Source: RGIG3102 sp964525015
Lineage (GTDB): Bacteria; Bacillota; Clostridia; Oscillospirales; Ruminococcaceae
Assembly: GCA_964525015.1 (NCBI GenBank)
Contig: CAZGFY010000031.1
Coordinates: forward strand, 1 to 21,489
Reading direction: 5' to 3'
DNA length: 21,489 nt
Shown: positions 14,877 to 21,180 of the stretch, one piece after another
Layout of the letters: each line of letters opens with the position of its first letter
Position numbering within the stretch: the stretch's first letter is position 1
Notes under the pieces: generated by a model
The model's database searches: none
What the model was told of the DNA's origin: nothing
The model's input: the letters and a program-made list of their open reading frames with translations, nothing else
Program-made: the position numbers and the translations under genes

Positions 14877-15497
14877 ATGCTAAACATTAATGATTTTAAA
14901 AATATGATTTTATCAGGAGCTGATGAAGTTATTTCAAAGGAAAATGAATTAACGCAAATCGATTCAAAATTTGGAGATGCAGACCACGGTATCACAATGA
15001 AAAAAGTTATGGAAAGCATAAAAAACTCTCTTTCATCATTAGATGATAGTAAGGATATAAAATCTATGCTCGACGACACTTCTTTTGCAGTTATGATGAT
15101 TAATGGCGGTAGCGCTGTTCCTTTATGGAGCACATTATTTGAAGGAATGAGCGCTAGTGCACCTAGTAAAAAAGATGTTTCATCAGATGAATTAAAGGTT
15201 ATCTTTAGAGGTGGATACGACACACTGTTTGAGCTTTCAAAAGCGAAAACTGGAGATAAAACTTTAATGGATGCACTCCTACCTGCTGTTGAAGGAATTG
15301 AAAATTCAAACGATGATATAAAAGAAATTATGGATAATGGAGCTATTTGCGCTAATAAAGGCGCTATGGACACTAAAGACTACATAGCAAAATTCGGAAG
15401 AGCTAAAAGCTATAAAGAACAAACTATAGGAACGCCTGACGCTGGCGCTATGGGAATGAAATACTTCTTTGAGGGAATGAGCAAGTATTTTAGCTAA
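14877..15497 (+). CDS. dhaL: DhaL-like nucleotide-binding subunit of a two-subunit ketose kinase
   Basis: DhaL holds ADP/ATP and two Mg ions and transfers phosphate to the substrate bound by DhaK. The 206-aa protein has the metal-binding aspartates in QIDSKFGDADHGITM (D29, D34, D36), the phosphate-side loop INGGSAVPLWSTLFEGM (75-91), TGDKTLMDALLPA (125-137) and GRAKSYKEQTIGTPDAGA (174-191). Length matches free-standing DhaL. Compared with classical DhaL the GGASGP loop reads GGSAVP and an Arg in GERSIG is Gln. No DhaM phosphotransferase partner is encoded here, so the phosphate donor (ATP or a distant DhaM) is open. It is the first gene of the operon, with AAAGGA 12 bases before ATG, after the promoter and palindrome. 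Confidence 0.93.
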   Translation: MLNINDFKNMILSGADEVISKENELTQIDSKFGDADHGITMKKVMESIKNSLSSLDDSKDIKSMLDDTSFAVMMINGGSAVPLWSTLFEGMSASAPSKKDVSSDELKVIFRGGYDTLFELSKAKTGDKTLMDALLPAVEGIENSNDDIKEIMDNGAICANKGAMDTKDYIAKFGRAKSYKEQTIGTPDAGAMGMKYFFEGMSKYFS

Positions 15498-15559
15498 TTT
15501 TTAATAATATATATTAACGATATATTAAAATAACACTAAAAAAGAAAGGGCGAATTATC

Positions 15560-16561
15560 ATGAAGATGAAAAAATTTATCAATGATCCAAGCACACTAAC
15601 AGCAGAACTTTTAGAGGGCTACTCTCTAGCAGCTGAGGAGTATATCGATTTACTCCCAAACAATATGGTTGTATCAAAAGCTTTAAAAGATGCAGACAGA
15701 GTTACAATTGTTGCATTCGGTGGCTCAGGGCATGAGCCAGCTGTTTCTGGTTTTGTTGGCGATGGAATGCTTGATATCTCAGTTGTTGGAGATATCTTTG
15801 CTGCACCAAACCCACAAAATGTTTTTGAAGCTGTGAAAATGGCTGATAAAGGCAAAGGTGTACTACTTTTAGTTTTAAATCACGCTGGCGATATGCTAAC
15901 TGGCAATATGGTTATGAAAATGTGCCAAAAAGAAGGCTTAAACGTTAAAAAAGTGGTGACTCAAGAAGATATCTCTAATGCTCCAAGAGAAAATGGCGAT
16001 GACAGACGTGGACTTGGTGGCGCAATTCCTTTATACCACATCGCAGCTGCTGCTGCAAAAGATGGAAAATCTTTAGATGAAGTTGTGGAAATTGCTCAAA
16101 GATATGCTGATTGTATGGCAACAATTGCTGTTGCTGCTAGAACTGCAACTCACCCAGCTAATGGTGCTCCATTTGGAGATTTAGGCGAAGAAGATATGGA
16201 AATCGGAATGGGTCAGCACGGCGAAGGTGGTGGCGGACGCCAAAAAATGAAAACTGCAAAAGAAACTATTGAAATTATGGCAAACGCTCTAGTTAAAGAT
16301 ATTCCTTTATCTGCTGGCGATAAAGCATTTGTTATGATAAATGGTAGTGGTGCTACAACTTTAATGGAACAATTCATTCTACTTAAAGATTGTAAAAACT
16401 ACTTAAACACTCTTGGAATTGAAGTTGTCGCTCATATGGTGGGTAATATTCTAACAGTTCAAGAAACTGCTGGTTTCCAGTTAAATATCGCAAAATGGGA
16501 TGAAGAATTCCTAAAATATTGGAAAGAACCTTGCAAATCACACGCATTTAGTAAATTTTAA
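15560..16561 (+). CDS. dhaK: DhaK-like substrate-binding kinase subunit, changed pocket
   Basis: DhaK binds a short hydroxyketone through a covalent hemiaminal with a histidine and presents it to DhaL. The 333-aa protein keeps GGSGHEP (54-60; H58), the aspartate of the GD motif (D111) and the hemiaminal histidine in GMGQHGE (H220), so catalysis should work. The substrate segment differs: where E. coli DhaK has KNYTGD this has LNHAGD (106-111), replacing a Lys and a Tyr of the pocket, and GIHGEPG becomes GQHGEGG. I infer a ketone other than plain dihydroxyacetone, such as a C4-C5 ketose. It follows DhaL by 62 bases (order reversed from dhaKLM), with GAAAGG 10 bases before ATG. Cytosolic. It could still be a dihydroxyacetone kinase. 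Confidence 0.92.
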   Translation: MKMKKFINDPSTLTAELLEGYSLAAEEYIDLLPNNMVVSKALKDADRVTIVAFGGSGHEPAVSGFVGDGMLDISVVGDIFAAPNPQNVFEAVKMADKGKGVLLLVLNHAGDMLTGNMVMKMCQKEGLNVKKVVTQEDISNAPRENGDDRRGLGGAIPLYHIAAAAAKDGKSLDEVVEIAQRYADCMATIAVAARTATHPANGAPFGDLGEEDMEIGMGQHGEGGGGRQKMKTAKETIEIMANALVKDIPLSAGDKAFVMINGSGATTLMEQFILLKDCKNYLNTLGIEVVAHMVGNILTVQETAGFQLNIAKWDEEFLKYWKEPCKSHAFSKF

Positions 16562-16581
16562 TTAAAAAGGAGTATTAAGTT

Positions 16582-17475
16582 ATGGCAGACGCACAAGGAA
16601 ACAAACAAGCAAAAGAATATCATTTAGATATTCCAGTTGAAAATAGAGGCTTTCACGTTAAGGGGCTAAATGATGCATCTTGGGGGATGAAAAATCGTCT
16701 TTCTAGAATTTTCAGCCCAGTGTCTGGCAACACTGTAATGCTTGCTTTTGACCACGGATATATTATGGGGCCAACTAGTGGTCTTGAAAGATTAGATATA
16801 GCAATCCCTCCCCTTCTTCCATATATAGATGTTTTAATGGCAACTAAAGGTGCTCTTCGCACCAGCATTAATCCAATAACGAATAAAGGTATTTGCCTTC
16901 GTGCAAACCACGACACCTCTGTGTTATTTGATGATATGAGCGTTGGTTCCGGTCTTGCAACTGATATGGAAGATGCATTAAGATTAAATGTTGATTGCCT
17001 TGCAATGCAATGCTTTGTTGGAGCAAAAGGAGAAAGTTCTTCTCTTCAAAATCTTTGTAAGGCGATAAATATGGGTGAAAAATATGGTGTTCCAGTTATG
17101 GCTGTAACGGCTGTTGGAAAAGAAATGGAACGAACAAATCAATATTTCCAGCTTGCTACTAGAATACTAGCTGAACTTGGCGCTCACACTATAAAAACCT
17201 ATTACTGCGAAGATTTTGAAAAAGTTATTGCTGCTTGCCCTGTTCCGATAGTTGTAGCTGGTGGCAAGAAAACTAGCGAAGCCGTGGCACTTGAAATGGC
17301 TTATAAATCTATGGCTAGTGGCGCAAGGGGTATGGATATGGGACGAAATATCTTCCAAAGCGAATGCCCTGAAGCTATGGGAGCTGCTATATCAAAAGTT
17401 GTCCACGAAAAATATACTGGAAAACTTGCTTATGAGTTTTACCTTGATATGAAAAATACTTTAGAAAAAAAATAA
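16582..17475 (+). CDS. lsrF: LsrF-class aldolase/thiolase (DeoC/FbaB family)
   Basis: This 297-aa TIM-barrel enzyme closely resembles LsrF as I recall it, the last step of AI-2 breakdown, in which 3-hydroxy-2,4-pentanedione 5-phosphate plus CoA gives DHAP and acetyl-CoA. Matching stretches include WGMKNRLSRIFSPVSG (34-49), TVMLAFDHGYIMGPTSGLER (51-70), the Schiff-base lysine K205 in TIKTYYCE, VPIVVAGGKK (221-230) and MDMGRNIFQS (251-260). The N-terminal extension DIPVENRGFHVKG is also LsrF-like. Related family members are class I fructose-bisphosphate aldolases, so a simple retro-aldol on a ketose 1-phosphate is possible. It is 20 bases after DhaK with AAAAAGGAG upstream, so kinase and aldolase are made together; DHAP is the expected shared product. 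Confidence 0.9.
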   Translation: MADAQGNKQAKEYHLDIPVENRGFHVKGLNDASWGMKNRLSRIFSPVSGNTVMLAFDHGYIMGPTSGLERLDIAIPPLLPYIDVLMATKGALRTSINPITNKGICLRANHDTSVLFDDMSVGSGLATDMEDALRLNVDCLAMQCFVGAKGESSSLQNLCKAINMGEKYGVPVMAVTAVGKEMERTNQYFQLATRILAELGAHTIKTYYCEDFEKVIAACPVPIVVAGGKKTSEAVALEMAYKSMASGARGMDMGRNIFQSECPEAMGAAISKVVHEKYTGKLAYEFYLDMKNTLEKK

Positions 17476-17487
17476 AGCAATAAAAAA

Positions 17488-17607
17488 TAAAGAAGTCTGT
17501 CCTCTCCGGCAAGAAAGATACAAACTTCTTTATATGGTGGGAATTATCCCAAAAATCATTTTATCATTATATTGATAAACTGTCAATATTTTGGGATAAC
17601 TCCATAT
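17488..17607 (+). promoter_or_regulatory. Folded intergenic region between the LsrF-like and DUF1097 genes
   Basis: The gap holds nested inverted repeats. A first stem pairs TAAAGAAGT (17488-17496) with ACTTCTTTA (17524-17532) around a 27-base loop. A second pairs ATATGG (17532-17537) with CCATAT (17602-17607) and, inside a bulge, TTATCCCAAAA (17544-17554) with TTTTGGGATAA (17589-17599); its loop holds a third hairpin, TTTATCA (17560-17566) with TGATAAA (17573-17579). There is no clear T-run, so it is not a plain terminator. It may be a leader RNA, an mRNA processing or stability element, or an operator (GGGAATTATCCC, 17539-17550). I recognise no known riboswitch class. Confidence 0.5.
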
Positions 17608-17616
17608 TATTTACAA

Positions 17617-17642
17617 AAAGTTTGAATATATTTTCAAACTTT
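17617..17642 (+). promoter_or_regulatory. Hairpin directly before the DUF1097 ribosome site
   Basis: A perfect 10-bp stem AAAGTTTGAA (17617-17626) with TTCAAACTTT (17633-17642), six-base loop, ends three bases before AAAGGA (17646-17651). It could tune ribosome access or mark an mRNA cleavage end for the downstream pair of genes. Confidence 0.5.
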
Positions 17643-17664
17643 AAGAAAGGATATGGTTAGATTT

Positions 17665-18237
17665 ATGAAATTAACATCAAAACAATTTTTAGGCTCAGCT
17701 GTAATAATAGCTGTATTAGCATTTTTAATGCAAAGTATCGACCAATGGCTAGCTGCAAACACAATTATCGGTAGTTTACTGGCTGGTGGTGGTTCTTGGA
17801 TTGCTTTCCAAGCTTGGGCTGTATATTTTTTAGGTGGCTGTGATATTAAAGGCGGTATTAAAGGGTTTTTAGCTTACGCTGTTGGTATTGGCGTATCTAT
17901 TGGAATTATGATTTTAGGTGGTAATCTTGGCGGTATGGGGCTTGGGTTCTTTGGAGTTCCTGTTGCTGTATTCCTTTTAGTTGTTCCAACTATCTTTTGC
18001 GAAAGAGTTGAAATACTAAGCTATGTTCCTGCTTTATTTGTTGGTGCTGGGGCATACTTTGGAATTATGGGATATATCGCATCTTCACCTAGCGTTGCAC
18101 CTGAATATGCTGGAAGTTTTCTAGCTTTTGCAGCAGTTGAGTTATTCTATTGTTTATTCGGCTTAGTTTGGGGCTTTTTAACTATCAAAATTAGAGGCTC
18201 TTATGAGGCTAAAATCACGCAAACTGATGCCGCCTAA
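17665..18237 (+). CDS. DUF1097 integral membrane protein, possible permease
   Basis: A 190-aa, very hydrophobic protein with about five to six membrane helices (roughly 8-24, 32-55, 66-85, 92-111, 119-138, 149-174) and the family stretch GGGSWIAFQAWAVYFLGGCDIKGG (41-64). DUF1097 proteins (E. coli YcdZ is one, as I recall) have no settled function; their place in sugar operons suggests transport. In this operon there is no ABC or PTS importer, so this is the only candidate to bring in the substrate or let out a product. An ATG at 17653 lies only two bases after the AAAGG ribosome site; the one at 17665, MKLTSKQF, has normal spacing for this genome and is preferred. The VOC-like gene follows after 29 bases. 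Confidence 0.85.
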   Translation: MKLTSKQFLGSAVIIAVLAFLMQSIDQWLAANTIIGSLLAGGGSWIAFQAWAVYFLGGCDIKGGIKGFLAYAVGIGVSIGIMILGGNLGGMGLGFFGVPVAVFLLVVPTIFCERVEILSYVPALFVGAGAYFGIMGYIASSPSVAPEYAGSFLAFAAVELFYCLFGLVWGFLTIKIRGSYEAKITQTDAA

Positions 18238-18266
18238 TTTATAATTAATATTAAGGAGATTATACT

Positions 18267-18581
18267 ATGTTTGAAATTGTACATATTGGCGTACCAACCA
18301 CGCAAGAAAAAGAAGGCGAAATTTTCGTTGAAGGAGCTGGAATATACGTTACTCCGCCTGAAAAAAGCCCGTTTGCAATTGAATATGTAAGATTTTTACC
18401 AAATTCAATTTTCCCAGAATCTATGCACTATGATGTTCACGTTGCTGCAAAAGTTGACTCTATTAATAAATATGTAGAGCTTTCTGATGAAGTTATCGTT
18501 CCTAAAATGGATAATGGCGATTGCTATCTATGTTTTGTAAAAAAAGATGGAGCAATTATAGAATTAATGGAAATGAAATAA
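18267..18581 (+). CDS. Small VOC-like protein, candidate isomerase
   Basis: A 104-aa protein that starts FEIVHIGVPTTQ and ends GDCYLCFVKKDGAIIELMEMK, with HYDVHVAAKVDSINKYVE between. These spaced H/E-ending strands look like a single vicinal-oxygen-chelate (glyoxalase) module, with possible metal ligands His6, His74 or His78 and Glu99; this is pattern reading, not a firm family call. It is last in the operon (AAGGAG, eight bases, ATG) and followed by a terminator. In the Lsr pathway a protein of similar size, LsrG (a different fold), isomerises phospho-AI-2 before LsrF. VOC enzymes include epimerases and isomerases acting next to carbonyls, so the same job here is plausible but unproven. Confidence 0.75.
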   Translation: MFEIVHIGVPTTQEKEGEIFVEGAGIYVTPPEKSPFAIEYVRFLPNSIFPESMHYDVHVAAKVDSINKYVELSDEVIVPKMDNGDCYLCFVKKDGAIIELMEMK

Positions 18582-18587
18582 TTTTTT

Positions 18588-18630
18588 GAGCCGATTTATA
18601 TGCTTTGCTTATGTAAATCGGCTCTTTTTT
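18588..18630 (+). terminator. Intrinsic terminator of the DhaL-to-VOC operon
   Basis: GAGCCGATTTA (18588-18598) pairs exactly with TAAATCGGCTC (18614-18624), followed by six Ts (18625-18630). It starts six bases past the stop of the VOC-like gene. Confidence 0.95.
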
Positions 18631-18678
18631 GCGTACTAATTGAGCTATAAATATATATTTTTGCAACATTATACTTAA

Positions 18679-18708
18679 TTGACTTTTATTAGTATAATAG
18701 TTTATAAT
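18679..18708 (+). promoter_or_regulatory. Promoter of the Fe-S/GGDEF gene
   Basis: TTGACT (18679-18684), 18 bases, TATAAT (18703-18708). A second TATAAT at 18693-18698 lacks a well-placed -35. The leader to the ATG at 18762 is about 45 bases, A/T-rich, with no clear operator. Confidence 0.75.
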
Positions 18709-18761
18709 TATAATAATATGCACTTTTAAAAATAACACTTCGCTCTTTAAAGGATAACTAA

Positions 18762-20507
18762 ATGGATAAAATGAACTACGTGTATACGCGCTCTGATGCT
18801 TGTGTTGGTTGTAATAAATGTATTTTTAAATGCCCCACAAATGCAAATGAAGCTGTTTTAGATAATAACCAAAACAAGGTTTTAATTAAAGATGGATTTT
18901 GCATCTCCTGTGGTGAATGCATTTCTATCTGCGATCATCATGCTCGAGATTATATTGACGATTTGGATACATTTTTTAATGATTTGAAATCAGGTGCTAA
19001 TATCTCAGTAATTATTGCTCCAGCAGCAAAAACAAATTTTCAAAATCTTAATAATATCTTGGGATATTTAAAATCTTTGGGTGTAAATAAAATATACGAT
19101 GTTTCATTTGGTGCTGATATTTGCACTTGGGCTCATTTAAAATATATAAAGGAAACCGATCCTAAATCTTTAATATCTCAGCCTTGCCCAGTTATTGTAA
19201 GCTATGTAGAAAAATATCACCCAGAACTTATTCCAAATTTATCCCCTATTCAAAGCCCAGTAATTTGTACAACTGCTTATTTAAAAAAGCATATCAAAAT
19301 ATCAGATAAAATAATGCTTTTATCCCCTTGCATTGGCAAAAAGAGAGAAATATCTAGTGAAATTTCTAATGGCATGCTCGATTATAATGTTACTTTTTCT
19401 AAATTTACTAATTATATTAAAGAAAACAACATTAATCTTAATGACTATCCTACACTTTCATTTGATAATATAGAAGGCTCTATTGGATTTGTGTTCCCAA
19501 GACCGGGTGGACTTTCTCAAAATATTAAATATCATCTCAAAGAAGATATTTGGATTAAATCAATTGAAGGTATTTTTAATATTGAAGAATATTTTAAGCA
19601 ATATATAGAGGATTTAAAAAATAATAATCCTGTTCCTAATATTATTGACGCTTTAAACTGCGAAAACGGCTGCAATCTTGGAACTGGTACAGATAAAGAT
19701 GCAAAATTCAACGCTATCGACTCTTTAACTAACACTCTTTTAAATGATATTCAAGCTGATAATTCTCAAAAACTTATGCAGTATTTTGATGAAAATTTAA
19801 ATTTAGATGACTATATAAGAACATACACTGATAAAAGTAATCATTATATTATTGAGGATAACGTTGATTTAGAAGCAACATATATCGAACTTGGAAAACT
19901 AACTAAAGAGGAAAGAAACATAAATTGTTTTTCTTGTGGATATGGTAGCTGTGAAAGCTTTGCAAAAGCTATGGCTACTGGGCATAATCATAAGGATAAT
20001 TGCAAATACTATCTTTTAAATAAATTCCGTTCTTTAAGCTATATAGATGATTTAACTGGGGTTAAAAACCGAAATAGCTACTCTAATACTTTAGCAGAAA
20101 TAGAACTTCATCACCCTGGATTTATAGGTATACTTTTTGTTGATATAAATGGATTAAAGGAAGCAAACGATATGTTTGGTCATTCCTTTGGAGATATTCT
20201 TATAAAAGATTGCGCTAATATATTAAAAACTCATTTTAAACAATATGTTTATAGAGTCGGCGGTGATGAATTTATTATATTAGACACTCATTCGAATGAA
20301 GATACTTTTAGTAAAAATATTTCAAATTTAAAAGCTAGTATTAAAAACAGTGATACTTTAGCTGTATCAATCGGACATTCTGTTAGCCTTTCAATCCAAG
20401 ATTTTAATAAATGTATAGAAGAAGCTGATATGCTAATGTATAAAGATAAATCTGAATATTATAAAAAGGTAAAACGTGCTGATAGAAGGCTCTTTAATGA
20501 ATTATAA
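18762..20507 (+). CDS. Ferredoxin / hydrogenase-like H-cluster domain / 4Fe4S / GGDEF fusion, putative redox-sensing diguanylate cyclase
   Basis: A 581-aa soluble protein in four parts. Residues 10-60 hold two [4Fe-4S] ferredoxin sites (C14, C17, C20, C24; C47, C50, C53, C57). Residues about 80-345 are an [FeFe]-hydrogenase C-terminal-like domain that keeps the four cubane cysteines (C142 in SQPCP, C190 in LSPCIGKKRE, C300 and C304 in NCENGC), but the proton-transfer Cys of the usual SCCP motif is Pro141 and the Glu-rich motif is lost (GADICTWAHLKYI), so H2 turnover is unlikely. Residues 389-414 are a third 4Fe4S site (CxxCx4Cx16C). Residues about 425-581 are a GGDEF domain with DDLTGVKNRNSY, VDINGLKEAND and intact GGDEF (500-504); no RxxD inhibitory site is seen. 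I infer that Fe-S state gates c-di-GMP synthesis. Monocistronic; AAAGGA precedes ATG. Confidence 0.9.
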   Translation: MDKMNYVYTRSDACVGCNKCIFKCPTNANEAVLDNNQNKVLIKDGFCISCGECISICDHHARDYIDDLDTFFNDLKSGANISVIIAPAAKTNFQNLNNILGYLKSLGVNKIYDVSFGADICTWAHLKYIKETDPKSLISQPCPVIVSYVEKYHPELIPNLSPIQSPVICTTAYLKKHIKISDKIMLLSPCIGKKREISSEISNGMLDYNVTFSKFTNYIKENNINLNDYPTLSFDNIEGSIGFVFPRPGGLSQNIKYHLKEDIWIKSIEGIFNIEEYFKQYIEDLKNNNPVPNIIDALNCENGCNLGTGTDKDAKFNAIDSLTNTLLNDIQADNSQKLMQYFDENLNLDDYIRTYTDKSNHYIIEDNVDLEATYIELGKLTKEERNINCFSCGYGSCESFAKAMATGHNHKDNCKYYLLNKFRSLSYIDDLTGVKNRNSYSNTLAEIELHHPGFIGILFVDINGLKEANDMFGHSFGDILIKDCANILKTHFKQYVYRVGGDEFIILDTHSNEDTFSKNISNLKASIKNSDTLAVSIGHSVSLSIQDFNKCIEEADMLMYKDKSEYYKKVKRADRRLFNEL

Positions 20508-20525
20508 ACCTAATTATTAATACTT

Positions 20526-20559
20526 AAAAAAATGACGATTAAAAAATCGTCATTTTTTT
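20526..20559. terminator. Bidirectional terminator between convergent genes
   Basis: A perfect 15-bp inverted repeat, AAAAAAATGACGATT (20526-20540) with its complement (20545-20559), has a four-base loop. The A-run and T-run flank the core, so it gives a U-tract on both strands and serves the Fe-S/GGDEF gene (plus) and the MarR-like gene (minus). Confidence 0.95.
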
Positions 20560-20580
20560 GTTTATATTTAATTTTATTTT

Positions 20581-20994
20581 TCAAACAATTTCATCTTCTA
20601 TTTTTATCAGTAATTCTTTTGATTTTTCATAATCTTCTGTTTTCAAATTTAGTTTTAGTCTTGAATCTAAAGAGGATAAATATCTATATTCTTTTTGATT
20701 AATCTTTTTATATTCTTCACTTATAAAAAGATTATATTCTCGTTTATCCTTTTCGGATTGCTTTTTATATAAGATATTCTTTTTAATAAGAATATCTAAT
20801 TTATAATTTATATTTGATGGAGAAAGCTTTAATTTTTCGGTTAGCTTTTTTATTCCTATCCCTTCATTTAGATAAATATATTCAGCTATAACAATTTCTG
20901 AAAAGCTAATATTATTTTGATTTGATAAATCTATTAATTTATTTATGAATTTTAATTTTAATTTATTATAAGTTTTAATAAATATATTTTTCAT
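20581..20994 (-). CDS. MarR-like winged-helix transcriptional regulator
   Basis: A 137-aa, Lys/Ile/Asn-rich protein with a winged-helix core: SFSEIVIAEYIYLNEG, recognition region IGIKKLTEKLKLSPSNINYKLDILIKKNILYKK and wing SEKDKREYNLFIS, then a C-terminal helix. This is the MarR-family layout with short terminal helices. The open frame extends upstream to 21117, but the added stretch is low-complexity and overlaps the promoter; ATG at 20994 with GGGG eight bases upstream is the likely start. It is transcribed from a promoter at 21038-21066, divergent from the GntR gene, and ends at a shared terminator. Ligand and targets are unknown; the next-door GntR-led operon is one candidate. It is more A/T-rich than its neighbours. 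Confidence 0.75.
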   Translation of the reverse strand: MKNIFIKTYNKLKLKFINKLIDLSNQNNISFSEIVIAEYIYLNEGIGIKKLTEKLKLSPSNINYKLDILIKKNILYKKQSEKDKREYNLFISEEYKKINQKEYRYLSSLDSRLKLNLKTEDYEKSKELLIKIEDEIV

Positions 20995-21037
20995 AATAAT
21001 ACCCCGTAACTTTCTATTAATTTTATTTGCTTTAATA

Positions 21038-21066
21038 ATTATATACCTAATTTTTATTAATCTCAA
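21038..21066 (-). promoter_or_regulatory. Promoter of the MarR-like gene
   Basis: On the minus strand TTGAGA (complement of 21061-21066), 17 bases, TATAAT (complement of 21038-21043). The leader is about 40 bases. Confidence 0.75.
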
Positions 21067-21098
21067 CAAATTTATTTTATAAATTTTCAAAATATCTA

Positions 21099-21128
21099 TT
21101 GACAACCGTATATACAACAGTGTATACT
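21099..21128 (+). promoter_or_regulatory. Promoter of the GntR-type gene
   Basis: TTGACA (21099-21104), 18 bases, TATACT (21123-21128). A perfect -35 with the -10 buried in small palindromes suggests a strong promoter held down by a repressor. Confidence 0.82.
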
Positions 21129-21159
21129 GTGTATATACTAGTATAACAGTTGTAACAGT
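21108..21159. promoter_or_regulatory. Cluster of small palindromes and direct repeats, likely GntR operator
   Basis: GTATATAC occurs at 21108-21115 and 21131-21138, GTATAC at 21122-21127, the perfect 12-bp palindrome TATACTAGTATA at 21134-21145, and TAACAGT twice, nine bases apart (21144-21150, 21153-21159). They cover the spacer, -10 and start point. Autoregulation is usual for YtrA-type GntR proteins, so the adjacent regulator is the likely binder. Confidence 0.62.
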
Positions 21160-21180
21160 CAGGAGGTTTAGATATATAAA

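Noticed and set aside
14849..15373. 174-codon open frame on the minus strand opposite the DhaL gene
   Set aside because: Ser/Phe/Ile-rich antisense reading of a well-supported DhaL gene, with no ribosome site; a shadow frame.
15499..15530. A/T-only stem-loop between DhaL and DhaK (TTTTAAT with ATTAAAA)
   Set aside because: Weak, bulged and expected by chance at this base composition; no T-run.
17653..17664. Upstream ATG of the DUF1097 gene (MVRF)
   Set aside because: Only two bases after AAAGG; the ATG at 17665 has the spacing used by neighbouring genes.
18762..20507. Active [FeFe] hydrogenase
   Set aside because: The proton-transfer Cys of the SCCP motif is Pro and the active-site Glu motif is missing; only cubane ligands remain.
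20995..21117. 41-residue N-terminal extension of the MarR-like protein
   Set aside because: Low-complexity I/K/L/R run that would cover the gene's own promoter (21038-21066); a ribosome site precedes the ATG at 20994.
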